Part shown: piece by piece, positions 42,163-50,226 of the stretch
Position numbering within the stretch: position 1 is the first letter of the stretch
Layout of the letters: every line of letters starts with the position of its first letter
NCBI RefSeq assembly: GCF_900537995.1
Contig: NZ_LR027880.1
Coordinates: 3,875,001-3,939,000 of the forward strand
DNA: 64,000 bases
Source of the DNA: Roseburia intestinalis L1-82
Lineage (GTDB): Bacteria > Bacillota > Clostridia > Lachnospirales > Lachnospiraceae
Direction: 5' to 3'
The notes under the pieces: model-generated
What the model saw: the letters and a program-made list of their open reading frames with translations, nothing else
Told to the model about the DNA's origin: nothing
Databases searched by the model: none
Translations under genes and position numbers: made by a program

Positions 42163-43110
42163 TTATTCCTCAACACGAGCGTACAGCCTGACAAATCCAT
42201 CATCCTGCATTACTTCAAAGACAATCTCATCACCGTACTCAATGTGGGAATATCCACCATCTGAATAACTGTAATATGTATTTTCTCCGCCGGTAAAGCT
42301 CAAATAGTACCCAGTGCTTGCGGGATGGGTACAGATGCTGGCCACAACCCGCCCTCTGTTTGTAAACACAACATGGTTCATACCCTCGCTGACACTTTCT
42401 TTCAAAGCGGGGCTTTTCGAACCGACCACTCGCTCAATGCGTTCCTTTGAGGTATAGGGATCAAAGGTATATACAGTGGTCCATTCAAAGGGGACAATCT
42501 CCTCCAAAGTGATGCTGTCACATTCCAAAGCGGTTAGTGTTTTTTCCAGTTTGGCGTTATTGAAATAAATCCTCGGATCTCCGAAAATGAGATAAAGAGC
42601 AAACAACACCCCGGCAATTCCGAGAATTATACCGTGCCACAAATTTGAGCGTTTCCACGCTTTCTCGTCTTCTGCACTTAAAATCCCTGTACCCCACTCA
42701 CCGTTTTTCATGCGCAGCCGTTTATGCTTTGAAACATACCAACTGAACCAGATAGCATATCCCACTGCAATCAGCAGAAGTCCCATCAGGGTGGCTCTGA
42801 GTAGCGTTGTTACGGAACAGACCGAAGCCAAAAGGCCCGCCAAAAGAATCAAAAGAATCGGGACATCTGCTGCAATGTATGCGAATTTGCCAAACAGGTC
42901 ACGGTACAAGACCTTTCCCTGCTGTGCCTGCCTTATATCCTCATCATAGGCTTCCTGGGAAAACGCTGTAACTATGGCTTTAACGGTCAGGTATCCGATC
43001 AATATGATCCAAAACATATCCACCAGCCCGTCAAAAGTCATCACTTTCATAACAACAAATGTGCAACCCAGCAACGATGCCAGCAATGTTTTCGGACTGA
43101 CTAATTTCAT
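42163..43110 (-). CDS. Unknown membrane protein with outside C-terminal domain
   Basis: The 315-residue protein has about five hydrophobic helices (roughly 8-25, 28-45, 72-90, 98-125 and 160-182), a cytoplasmic loop between (KHKRLRMKNGEWGTGILSAE), and a C-terminal domain of about 130 residues with SKERIERVVGSKSPALKESV and YYSYSDGGYSHIEYGDEIVF. I do not recognise a family. It is the last of three genes on the minus strand with the next two; the product could be a membrane stress or immunity protein, but nothing proves it. Confidence 0.7.
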   Translation of the reverse strand: MKLVSPKTLLASLLGCTFVVMKVMTFDGLVDMFWIILIGYLTVKAIVTAFSQEAYDEDIRQAQQGKVLYRDLFGKFAYIAADVPILLILLAGLLASVCSVTTLLRATLMGLLLIAVGYAIWFSWYVSKHKRLRMKNGEWGTGILSAEDEKAWKRSNLWHGIILGIAGVLFALYLIFGDPRIYFNNAKLEKTLTALECDSITLEEIVPFEWTTVYTFDPYTSKERIERVVGSKSPALKESVSEGMNHVVFTNRGRVVASICTHPASTGYYLSFTGGENTYYSYSDGGYSHIEYGDEIVFEVMQDDGFVRLYARVEE

Positions 43111-43185
43111 GAGAACACCCCCTCCACAGATTTCGTTCCGCTATCATAAATTCAAATTTTCCAGCTCGACAAGCTGAAATTTTTG

Positions 43186-43593
43186 TTATTCTACGATACC
43201 TTCAATATAGCTGTAATCAATATTTCCCTTTGTAACAGAATAGAAAAATGGATCTTTTCTAATTGTATCATCTGAATTGATAATAAAATTATTCCAATCG
43301 CCTGCCTCGTTGCCATCAGACAAATAAATAGTAACTTTGAAACTATATCCCATATATCCCAAAGATAGCTTTGACCGCTTTACTTCGACGCCATTCAAAT
43401 TTTCGACAATATGCTGAATCTGCTCTTTGTCGGTAATATGTGTTGCGTTTCCGCTATTGCCATTGAAAACAACTATTTCCATGACCTCATTAGGGTCTAA
43501 GTCCATCAAGTCGAGTGGAATATTAAACCATACAACAATGCCCATCAAAAGAATTATCACAACAGACAGCAATATGATGATTTTCTTTTTCAT
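43186..43593 (-). CDS. Unknown small membrane-anchored protein
   Basis: This 135-residue protein begins MKKKIIILLSVVIILLMGIV, an uncleaved-looking N-terminal anchor with no lipobox, followed by an outside domain with EVMEIVVFNGNSGNATHITD and VKRSKLSLGYMGYSFKVTIY. It resembles small surface proteins of Firmicutes with a DUF-type fold, unidentified here. GGAGGTGAGCTGAT precedes the start. It lies between a zinc-ribbon gene and the 315-residue membrane protein, likely one operon. Confidence 0.7.
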   Translation of the reverse strand: MKKKIIILLSVVIILLMGIVVWFNIPLDLMDLDPNEVMEIVVFNGNSGNATHITDKEQIQHIVENLNGVEVKRSKLSLGYMGYSFKVTIYLSDGNEAGDWNNFIINSDDTIRKDPFFYSVTKGNIDYSYIEGIVE

Positions 43594-43623
43594 ATCAGCT
43601 CACCTCCTTTGTCAACTTTCGAT

Positions 43624-43836
43624 TTATCTATTTTCATAATCAATCAAAATCTTCTTACAACTACTACAACGATAAGCTTCACAATGAGGGATTCCTTCTG
43701 ACCCTTTACTCAATTCCAGATCGTCCGATTTTTTAATACGAAAAGCTTTTATCGGATTATCAACTGCAAAAGTAATGTCTCGTGAACTCATTAGGTATCC
43801 TCTTATCATTTCATCACCACAATATGGACATTTCAT
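43624..43836 (-). CDS. Small double zinc-ribbon protein
   Basis: The 70-residue protein starts MKCPYCGDEMIRGYLMSSRD and ends with CSSCKKILIDYENR, so it has CPYC and CSSC knuckles at the two ends of a single ribbon, with GIPHCEAYRC adding cysteines. It matches the family of short proteins often called PF20097/DUF6487-like in clostridia. AGGAGGTGAATTTT precedes the ATG. It is the first gene of the three-gene group. Confidence 0.75.
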   Translation of the reverse strand: MKCPYCGDEMIRGYLMSSRDITFAVDNPIKAFRIKKSDDLELSKGSEGIPHCEAYRCSSCKKILIDYENR

Positions 43837-43925
43837 TAAAATTCACCTCCTATAAATTCCGATTGATCTAATTCTCTTTTTTTATCATATCATTTCATTG
43901 TTCCTTTTTCTATACAATTTTCAAA

Positions 43926-43947
43926 AGGGCAGTCCGAAGACCGCCCT
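43926..43947 (-). terminator. tnpV terminator
   Basis: AGGGCGGTCTTCGGACTGCCCT on the minus strand is a stem with a short loop, followed by TTTTGAAAATT. It lies right after the tnpV stop. Confidence 0.75.
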
Positions 43948-43952
43948 ATCAA

Positions 43953-44309
43953 TTACACATAAACTATATCTCTCAACACCACTTCTTCCGCACAGTGCCG
44001 GATATTGTTCATCATTCCAACCCACTGCATTTGGTTCTCCGACTTCAACTGCTCCGTTACTCTTTGCTTTACTTTCATCCACTCCACCAACTGCTCCATC
44101 ATCTGATAACATTCTTCGTCCATCTGGTGCAGATATTCATTTAAATTTCCATCCAACAGCAATTCCAGATACAATGCTCTATGGTACTCTTTCAGATACT
44201 CTGCTCGCATCCGTCCGTATCTGCCGATTTCATAATGCGTTCCTTCCGGGAGTCGGAGATCCGGATAATACAGACCATCCTCTTTGGCACCGCTCACACC
44301 CATCTTCAT
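43953..44309 (-). CDS. tnpV: TnpV-like protein at the right end of element 1
   Basis: The 118-residue protein reads MKMGVSGAKEDGLYYPDLRL then GRYGRMRAEYLKEYHRALYL, matching TnpV of Tn4451/Tn4453-type clostridial elements. TnpV is not essential for excision there; its role is unclear. The ATG lies inside the 149-bp repeat shared with element 2, 67 bases past the tuf stop copy, and has no clear ribosome binding site, so it may be read from tuf or from the gene upstream. In element 2 the same start exists but the rest is gone. Confidence 0.75.
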   Translation of the reverse strand: MKMGVSGAKEDGLYYPDLRLPEGTHYEIGRYGRMRAEYLKEYHRALYLELLLDGNLNEYLHQMDEECYQMMEQLVEWMKVKQRVTEQLKSENQMQWVGMMNNIRHCAEEVVLRDIVYV

Positions 44310-44431
44310 TATTATCGCATGTAAAAAGGGTTCCGGAGAAATCTCCGAAACCCTTGAATTTACTGAATAATATTTAATTACTCGATAACTGTAGCAACAC
44401 GTCCAGATCCTACTGTACGTCCACCCTCACG
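44283..44431. repeat. 149-bp right-end repeat of element 1 (includes attachment copy 2)
   Basis: These 149 bases are identical to 51207-51355. They contain the first nine codons of tnpV, a terminator hairpin (AAGGGTTTCGGAGA/TCTCCGGAACCCTT form), and the 56-bp tuf 3' end (44376-44431). It is the right junction of element 1 and the left junction of element 2. It carries a spare tuf 3' end and terminator. Confidence 0.92.
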
Positions 44432-44590
44432 AGCTTTAGGAAATTAAATCGGAATGTTTTTCGTTGATTTTACTGCATATTTTTATTCACATTCTCCATT
44501 TTTTCTCTTTATTTTTGTGATTACAAAAAATTTTAGAGCCAAAATAGAGCCACTCCAAAAATACCGATTTTCTCCTTAATTACCTTTATT

Positions 44591-44610
44591 ACATGGTGCT
44601 AGCACCATGT
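44591..44610. repeat. Perfect 20-bp palindrome after the deaminase-like gene
   Basis: ACATGGTGCTAGCACCATGT is its own complement. It lies 41 bases past the deaminase-like gene stop. On the minus strand it is followed by AATAAAGG rather than a T-run, so it is either a weak terminator or a protein site. Also in this left arm, AGAGCCAAAATAGAGCCAC at 44536-44554 is a short direct repeat that may be an integrase arm site. Confidence 0.7.
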
Positions 44611-44650
44611 TTAGATATGATCAATAAGGAAGTCTGCAATTTCAATTTGT

Positions 44651-45598
44651 CTATATAATTATAGGTTTTAGTCCATTTTTTCTTATGTTTTCTAATTCTT
44701 CTGCTGTTAAGCACTGAAACTCATAAAGCCGTAGATATTCTTTGGATACATCTGAATCAAATATTAATACATCATCGGAATTTATAGTAACATCAACACC
44801 ACTACGATACAGTTTTCCAATCGGATGCATAGACATATCTGCTACCCTTCCAAGTAAAATATTACTTGTTGGTGTAATATTTAATCTAATTTTATTATCT
44901 GCCAAAAAACGGATTACTGATTCATCACTGACTGCCGCTATCCCATGCTGAACCTCATCAAGTTCTAATTCTTCTACGGCTGTTCTTACGTCTTTAGCAG
45001 TCCCCCATTCTCCGACGTGTGCTTTTAGCCTTAATCCTTCTTTTTTTGCACGCCGATAAATTCCTTTAAAATTTTCGATAGGTTGTGCTAATTCATCACC
45101 GTACAAATCAATAGAATAAAAATTCTTATTTCCCCAAAAATATGATAAACAATCTTCTAAATAACTGATCGAACAATGTCTTGATAATCCAATTTGAAGC
45201 CTTAATTCTATATCGGGAGCGATTTCTTTTTGAGCACTTGTAAAAGCATTAACCAACTCATCAATATCATTATTAAAAAATTCGTTTAAGCCCCACACAT
45301 CTTCACCAATTTCAAGCACAGTTACTCCATCCTCTCTGGCTTGTTGAAATGTTGCTCTGATCAAAAATTTTCTCATCGCAGTGCTATTAAAGTCTTGACT
45401 AATATATTTTTGACTCCATTGATTCATCTCATCCATTGATGACAAAGGATTAGCTAATGGCTCAATTTTTTTTCGAGTTTCCTGATATATGAACCGTCTA
45501 TTTCCGCCAAGCACAAAATGATTGTGCAAATCTGCCTTAGGATACTTTCTTAACTCTTCCAGATTTCTTTGTTCCAATGCATCTGTAAAACCATTCAC
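44651..45598 (-). CDS. Adenosine deaminase-family enzyme (element cargo)
   Basis: The 315-residue protein keeps all residues of the adenosine/AMP deaminase fold: HxH at H25/H27 (KADLHNHFVLGG), H194 and E197 (KAHVGEWG), H218 (VQHGIAAVSD) and the D275-D276 pair (TINSDDVLIF). LNITPTSNILL is also typical. So it should bind zinc and hydrolyse an adenine nucleoside or related amine. It is slightly short at the C-terminus, ending NGLKPIII. No signal peptide. AGGAGGAAACGTATTTGTG precedes the start. It stands at the element end, a usual place for cargo; purine salvage or defence are both possible. Confidence 0.82.
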   Translation of the reverse strand: MNGFTDALEQRNLEELRKYPKADLHNHFVLGGNRRFIYQETRKKIEPLANPLSSMDEMNQWSQKYISQDFNSTAMRKFLIRATFQQAREDGVTVLEIGEDVWGLNEFFNNDIDELVNAFTSAQKEIAPDIELRLQIGLSRHCSISYLEDCLSYFWGNKNFYSIDLYGDELAQPIENFKGIYRRAKKEGLRLKAHVGEWGTAKDVRTAVEELELDEVQHGIAAVSDESVIRFLADNKIRLNITPTSNILLGRVADMSMHPIGKLYRSGVDVTINSDDVLIFDSDVSKEYLRLYEFQCLTAEELENIRKNGLKPIII

Positions 45599-45690
45599 AA
45601 ATACGTTTCCTCCTATGTTTTTAATTTTCTCTACAATTTTTTCCTTTTAATTGTAGCACTTTTCCCTCATCCCGACTACCATAAAAAACA

Positions 45691-45712
45691 GGGCATGACA
45701 ACCACCATGCCC
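45691..45712 (-). terminator. Terminator of the mob operon
   Basis: GGGCATGGTGGTTGTCATGCCC on the minus strand folds into an eight-base-pair stem and is followed by TGTTTTTT. It separates the mob genes from the deaminase-like gene, which is then its own transcript. Confidence 0.85.
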
Positions 45713-45719
45713 CTCTTTC

Positions 45720-46034
45720 CTATCGTTCCAACGCCTTCTCCAGTTTCCATTTCTGTCCTTTCAAATCATTCTGTTTTTCATACAGGCTGTTACGCTCTTT
45801 GCAAAGCTCTTTCATACGCTCCAGCTTCTCCTTTACTCTCGCCCGGCAATCCGGCTCTATCTGCTTATATTCTCCGGTCAGATTACGGATTACATTATTG
45901 TTCTCTTTCATCTGCTCCGACACCAGCACCCAGTCTATCAGATTTTGTACCTCTTTATCGGTATCGTAAAGGTCTGTTTCCGTCAGAATTTTGGCACATA
46001 ACCGCACCATAACTTTCTTCTCCATATCTGTCAT
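45720..46034 (-). CDS. Hypothetical coiled-coil protein after the MobV relaxase
   Basis: The 104-residue soluble protein starts MTDMEKKVMVRLCAKILTET and ends in a charged helical stretch (KEKLERMKELCKERNSLYEK). No known domain. It is 20 bases after the relaxase stop and directly before the terminator, so it is cotranscribed and may be an accessory of mobilization. AAAGGATGGGATTGCTGGA precedes the ATG. Confidence 0.65.
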   Translation of the reverse strand: MTDMEKKVMVRLCAKILTETDLYDTDKEVQNLIDWVLVSEQMKENNNVIRNLTGEYKQIEPDCRARVKEKLERMKELCKERNSLYEKQNDLKGQKWKLEKALER

Positions 46035-46054
46035 TCCAGCAATCCCATCCTTTC

Positions 46055-47425
46055 CTATCTGCCCATATCATAGGCTCGTTTCGGGCGTTTCTCTGCTCTT
46101 TCAGCCTGCTCGATTGTCTTTGACTGTTCCACTATCGCCTGTACCCGTTCCTTGCCGAAATAACGCTCCAAATGCCCCAAATCCGATACTTTTTCCTGCA
46201 ATCTTTCAATCATATCATTCTGCTCCATAGCTTTGTCTGTCAGCCTGCTAATCTGATTCTGCTGTCTGTCCACCTTAACAGTCAGCTTCTTGACCTGCTC
46301 TGTAAGCTGTATACACTTGAGTGTCAGATTTTTTACCAGTTCTTTCAGCTTTTGCACAAGCGGCAGAGCCTTTTTATCCCGGTATGCCTTTGCGCTCATC
46401 AACGTACCCGGTTCCGGTAACTGCCACTTCTCATCTTCATCATAAGTGTGAATATTCCGCTCCATAGTTTCCTTAGACTGCACCATCTTATTGATTTCCC
46501 GCTGTAATTTCTTCTGCTGGCTCTCCAAATTTTCATTTTCCGATAGCAGTTTTTCCTTATCCTCCGACAATATTTCTGTCTGCTCTTTCAGCCAGTCACT
46601 TTCTGCTGAAAGCTCTGACACCTCCTGCCGTATTACTTCGCCCTCTTTGCGTATCTGCTCTGTTTTCTCCTCTGCCATAATCTGCTGATATAAGATATTG
46701 TTTAATTCCACTTTATTATCTGAAAGTGTCTGTTCCAGCTGTGCAACCTCTTTCTGTCGCTCCTGCTTCTCAAAATCAAGTACCGACAAATGCTTGTTGT
46801 GTGTTCCCAAATGTTTCCATTGCACATCATACCGCTCCATGACCTTTGAAAGCTCCTGCTTTTCCGATTCCATCCACTGATTCCATTCCGTTGCCCCTCT
46901 TGTACCGCCCTTAAAGCCCTGCTCTGCCAATGCTCCCTTTAGGGAAACTCTGGTATCAAGTCCACGCTTACTGTTACGGATAAAAGGAACAAAATCAATG
47001 TGAATATGCGGTGTTTCCTCATCCATGTGCAGATGAGCCGAAAACACATAGAGATTCGGATTTCGTTTCTGAAAATCCTGCATATAATCAATCAGAATTT
47101 CCTTTGCAAGCTCTCCCTCTTTGCTTTTTGAGTTCATATCGTCTTTATTGCCAATTTGCAAAATAACCTCATGGAACAGCTTCTCCTGCTTACTCTGTCT
47201 GATTTTTTCATAATAATTATCAATCTTCCGGTTACTTCGTTTCTGCTTTGCATTATACCGCTCCAATGCTTCATCAAATAATTCGTGATATACCTTTTTG
47301 ATACTGGTATTGCAAAACTGCACATTGTAAATGCTCCGTTCCGGGTCAACATTTTTTGCATTAAAAGCTCTCGTATTATGATTGATAGCCCCATTTCCCA
47401 TCATGCCGCTAATCGTTCTCTCCAA
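46055..47425 (-). CDS. MobV-family relaxase (Pre/Mob plasmid recombination enzyme)
   Basis: The protein has 456 residues. Motif I NHNTRAFNAKNVDPERSI, then the catalytic HxH set H131/H133, E136, H140/H142 (SAHLHMDEETPHIHIDFVP) and TRGATEWNQWMESEKQELSK are as in MobV/Pre enzymes of pMV158 and Bacteroides elements. Residues about 210-400 form a long coiled coil. Start is TTG 47425: AGGAGGAGTGTTTA precedes it, and the first ATG seven codons later lacks a site. It would nick an oriT in the 47430-47700 gap. Confidence 0.9.
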   Translation of the reverse strand: MERTISGMMGNGAINHNTRAFNAKNVDPERSIYNVQFCNTSIKKVYHELFDEALERYNAKQKRSNRKIDNYYEKIRQSKQEKLFHEVILQIGNKDDMNSKSKEGELAKEILIDYMQDFQKRNPNLYVFSAHLHMDEETPHIHIDFVPFIRNSKRGLDTRVSLKGALAEQGFKGGTRGATEWNQWMESEKQELSKVMERYDVQWKHLGTHNKHLSVLDFEKQERQKEVAQLEQTLSDNKVELNNILYQQIMAEEKTEQIRKEGEVIRQEVSELSAESDWLKEQTEILSEDKEKLLSENENLESQQKKLQREINKMVQSKETMERNIHTYDEDEKWQLPEPGTLMSAKAYRDKKALPLVQKLKELVKNLTLKCIQLTEQVKKLTVKVDRQQNQISRLTDKAMEQNDMIERLQEKVSDLGHLERYFGKERVQAIVEQSKTIEQAERAEKRPKRAYDMGR

Positions 47426-47698
47426 TAAACACTCCTCCTCTTTTATCTATCATAATAATGCCGAACAGGCACATAAGTTTTGTTACTTTTGTCAAAAGTA
47501 ACGCAAAAGCACTTTTGACAGCTACCGCCATCAAAAATGCAACCCGATAAATCGGGTTTTGCGTCCTGCCGGAAGCTTTTTCTGCCTGCGGCAGTTGTGC
47601 CTGTTCCGGTCACATTGTCATCACTACCACCGTACCATTTTTCCTTAACCATATCATACGGGTGCGTGCCACGCTCCCGTTTTATTCGTCTAAGGAAA
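47426..47698. other. Relaxase upstream region with oriT candidate
   Basis: This gap holds a perfect palindrome GTTACTTTTG-T-CAAAAGTAAC (47482-47502), a partial copy CTTTTGACA nearby and AACCCGAT-AA-ATCGGGTT (47541-47558). MobV origins are near the relaxase start and contain hairpins, so 47482-47502 is the best candidate for oriT. A 94-codon open frame crosses it on the minus strand but looks non-coding. Confidence 0.45.
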
Positions 47699-48031
47699 TT
47701 ACCATCGGAAGCTGTCCGGCACACCACGCTTGTCTAGATATTCCCTACGTGCCTTTTCCTTTTCTTCCTCTGTCGGTGCAGTTTTATACTGCGTATACAG
47801 CTCTCTCATTACCAGGGCATCCATCTTTTTCTCCAATGCCTTAACTATCTCCGGCTCCGTTTCTTCCTGCCCTATGAGAAAATATCTCACGAGCAAAAAG
47901 AACAGTTCCTGCGAAATCTGCACATTCTTCATTTCAATCCACCAATCCTTTCTGCAAGACCGCAACAACGCAATGTCTATATCTTTTGCAACCTTGCAAT
48001 CTTCAAGACCGCATTTCTGTATACTCTGCAT
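47699..48031 (-). CDS. Hypothetical protein following the RepA-like gene
   Basis: The 110-residue protein begins MQSIQKCGLEDCKVAKDIDI. An internal ATG gives MKNVQISQELFFLLVRYFLI, which looks like the start of the conserved part. The C-terminus KEKARREYLDKRGVPDSFRW is charged. Such proteins are common after the replication ATPase on Firmicute mobilizable elements; function is unknown. It starts 21 bases after the ATPase stop. The shorter start at 47933 (71 residues) is also plausible. Confidence 0.6.
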   Translation of the reverse strand: MQSIQKCGLEDCKVAKDIDIALLRSCRKDWWIEMKNVQISQELFFLLVRYFLIGQEETEPEIVKALEKKMDALVMRELYTQYKTAPTEEEKEKARREYLDKRGVPDSFRW

Positions 48032-48052
48032 TGTTGCGTTCTTCCCTTATTC

Positions 48053-49027
48053 CTACTTTACCTTATCCAGTTCCCAGTACCATGCGTTGTTGATTTTTCT
48101 TGCCCGGATACCCAGCTCTTTCTTTGCATTTTCCAGTGTTCGTTTAGAAATTCCCAGTTCATCTGCCCGGTCAAATATCTCATTGCTTAAAACCGCACTA
48201 TGTGTTTCCGCAAGTTCACGTAACATCTGCTTTGCCAGCTCCATTTTATTTGCCTTTGGTGCAATGCCGCCAAGCACCTCATCCACCGTAATCTCATAAT
48301 CTCCAATCCACTGAAAGCCTTCCTCTGATAAGGCAAATGCTTTTGGATGTCCAAATGCTGCAAGGTTATTTTTTATCTGGACAACTGCTCTGGTATTCGG
48401 TTCTCCCTCTACCCTGCCGACCAGAAGAACACTTCTTGCCACTGCAAAGAAATCTATGGAACCCATGCCCCGGTATGCTGCTTTATTGCCGGAAGCCTTG
48501 TTCATGTGACCGATAAGGATAATTGCACACTTTGTTTTCTCTGCCAATGCTCCTAATTTCTTTGTCATATCCCTTGCTTCGTTTGCTCGGTTCATATCCA
48601 TGCCACCGCCCAAATATGCTTGTATCGGGTCTAAAATCAAGAGCCTTGCACCAGTCCTCACAATCGCTTCTTCCAAGCGTTCATCTACCATAGACAGTGA
48701 CTTGTCACTCTCATCAATAACGATAATTCTCTCGCAGTCTGCTCCGGCAAGCTCTAATCTTGGTTTTACTGTATCCGCAAGACCATCCTCCGCAGTCTGG
48801 TATATTACATTGACCGGCTCTGTGACTTTCATATTTTCATCCAGTGCTTCGCCCTTTGACAGCTTTGCCGCCAGATTCAAGACCATTGTTGTCTTTCCGT
48901 CACCCGGATCACCCTGAATAATTGTCAGCTTGCCATAAGGAATGAATGGATACCACAGCCACTCAATCTCCTGCGACTGTACCTCTGACATTCTAATCAT
49001 CTTTAATTCAATCTTCTGTTCTGTCAT
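48053..49027 (-). CDS. RecA-fold AAA ATPase, RepA/helicase-like
   Basis: From ATG 49027 the protein has 324 residues. Walker A is GDPGDGKTT (residues 39-47), Walker B LLILDPIQAYLGG (D133), and LIGHMNKASGNKAAYRGMGS matches motif H4/sensor of hexameric RepA/DnaB-like replicative helicases. A C-terminal helix-turn-helix-like part (FDRADELGISKRTLENAKKE) may bind DNA. It probably supports element replication after excision. GGAGGAGAAA precedes the ATG. Confidence 0.85.
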   Translation of the reverse strand: MTEQKIELKMIRMSEVQSQEIEWLWYPFIPYGKLTIIQGDPGDGKTTMVLNLAAKLSKGEALDENMKVTEPVNVIYQTAEDGLADTVKPRLELAGADCERIIVIDESDKSLSMVDERLEEAIVRTGARLLILDPIQAYLGGGMDMNRANEARDMTKKLGALAEKTKCAIILIGHMNKASGNKAAYRGMGSIDFFAVARSVLLVGRVEGEPNTRAVVQIKNNLAAFGHPKAFALSEEGFQWIGDYEITVDEVLGGIAPKANKMELAKQMLRELAETHSAVLSNEIFDRADELGISKRTLENAKKELGIRARKINNAWYWELDKVK

Positions 49028-49126
49028 TTTCTCCTCCAATTTTAATTTTATAATTGCTACCGGAGAAAACCTCTGCTATACTTAGCTTGTATATACATAG
49101 GATAACAGAGGTTTATCCGGTTATCT

Positions 49127-50209
49127 TTAGTCCTGACAGTTGCCGCTGTTGGGACTTTTTTCTTGTTCATTATCCAGCAAATCTGCAATTCTCCGTTGCT
49201 GATTCGGATATAAGTGACCATAAGTATTTAGGGTAATTCTTATATCCTTATGCCCTAATCTTTCCTTTATCAGAATCGGCTCAATCCCTTTGTTGATGAG
49301 ATATGCTACATGCGAATGCCTTAAATCATGCACTCGGATTTTCTTTACTCCGGCTTTCACCATATTTTGCTTCATCTTATGCTGTACTGCTTCCTGCACA
49401 ATAGGGAAAAGTCTTTCATTCTCCGGCATACCATAATGTCCTTCAATAAATTGCTTTATTTCCTGCTTCAAAAATTCCGGTATTTCTATTGTTCGCACAG
49501 ATTGTTTTGTCTTTGGTTCTGTAATCACATCCTTTCGTTCTGTCCTATAGTACGTTTTTGTGATGCTGATTTGATTTCTTTCAAAGTTTATATCTGCCGG
49601 AGTTAATGCAAGTAGTTCTCCAATTCTGCATCCAGTCCAGAAAAGAATTTCAAAGATGAGATAATATCTTGTTCCCGGTTCTATAGTCTGAATAAACTGC
49701 TGATACTCCTCTGTTGTCCAGAAATCCAAGCTTCTGCTGTCCGAGTTTCCCATCCGCTTTACCTTCTTGCATGGATTCGTATGCAAATCGTAAATCCTTG
49801 AAGCATGAGTAAACAAGCTGGTTAGCTGATTTTGTATCATTCGCAGATATGATTCCGAAAAGCCTTTTGTCTGCATTTCATTCTGCCACTGAATAATCTG
49901 CGAAGCTGATATTTCACTCATCATTTGATTTCCAAAATACGGAATAATATGCTGTTCCATCATATAACGTTTGTTTTTCATGGTACGTTCTTTGAGTTCA
50001 TTCTGTTTGTCCTCAAAATATACCTCCATAAATTCACTCAATTTCATATCCATACTTCGACTGCTATTGAGTTTTTTCTGTCGCTCATATTCCAGAGCTT
50101 CCTTTTTTGTGGAAAATCCTCTCTTTCTTCGTTTTTTCTTTTCGCCCTTTGCATTCGTTTCAAACCACTGGGCAGTCCATTTCTTCGTGTCTTTTTCTTT
50201 GTAAGCCAT
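49127..50209 (-). CDS. Site-specific tyrosine recombinase (integrase of element 2)
   Basis: From ATG 50209 the protein has 360 residues. It starts MAYKEKDTKKWTAQWFETNA (arm-binding, AP2-like), has a core-binding domain about 55-150, and catalytic residues R195 (GCRIGELL), H294-x-x-R297 (VHDLRHSH), H320 (RLGHK) and Y330 (TLNTYGH). All are present. It differs clearly from integrase 1 in length and sequence yet uses the same tuf site. GAGGAGAAGAAAGG precedes the ATG. Confidence 0.94.
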   Translation of the reverse strand: MAYKEKDTKKWTAQWFETNAKGEKKKRRKRGFSTKKEALEYERQKKLNSSRSMDMKLSEFMEVYFEDKQNELKERTMKNKRYMMEQHIIPYFGNQMMSEISASQIIQWQNEMQTKGFSESYLRMIQNQLTSLFTHASRIYDLHTNPCKKVKRMGNSDSRSLDFWTTEEYQQFIQTIEPGTRYYLIFEILFWTGCRIGELLALTPADINFERNQISITKTYYRTERKDVITEPKTKQSVRTIEIPEFLKQEIKQFIEGHYGMPENERLFPIVQEAVQHKMKQNMVKAGVKKIRVHDLRHSHVAYLINKGIEPILIKERLGHKDIRITLNTYGHLYPNQQRRIADLLDNEQEKSPNSGNCQD

Positions 50210-50226
50210 TCCTTTCTTCTCCTCTC

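Larger units (their letters stand above)
30303..44431. mobile_element. Integrative and mobilizable element 1 (about 14.1 kb) in tuf
   Basis: The element is bounded by repeat copies 1 and 2. It has a tyrosine integrase at the left end, an XRE/excisionase switch, a MobQ relaxase with its oriT, a two-component/ABC-exporter cargo, an unknown membrane-protein group and tnpV at the right end. There are no T4SS or coupling-protein genes, so transfer would need a helper. The ABC/two-component part and the 41810-43950 part may be separate acquisitions. Confidence 0.85.

Noticed and set aside
44376..44431. A second tuf gene or large tuf pseudogene
   Set aside because: Only the last 18 codons and the stop are present, so it is an attachment-site copy and not a gene relic.
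47443..47727. 94-codon minus-strand frame upstream of the MobV relaxase
   Set aside because: It covers palindromes of the likely oriT region, has no ribosome binding site that I can see, and shows no protein-like pattern.
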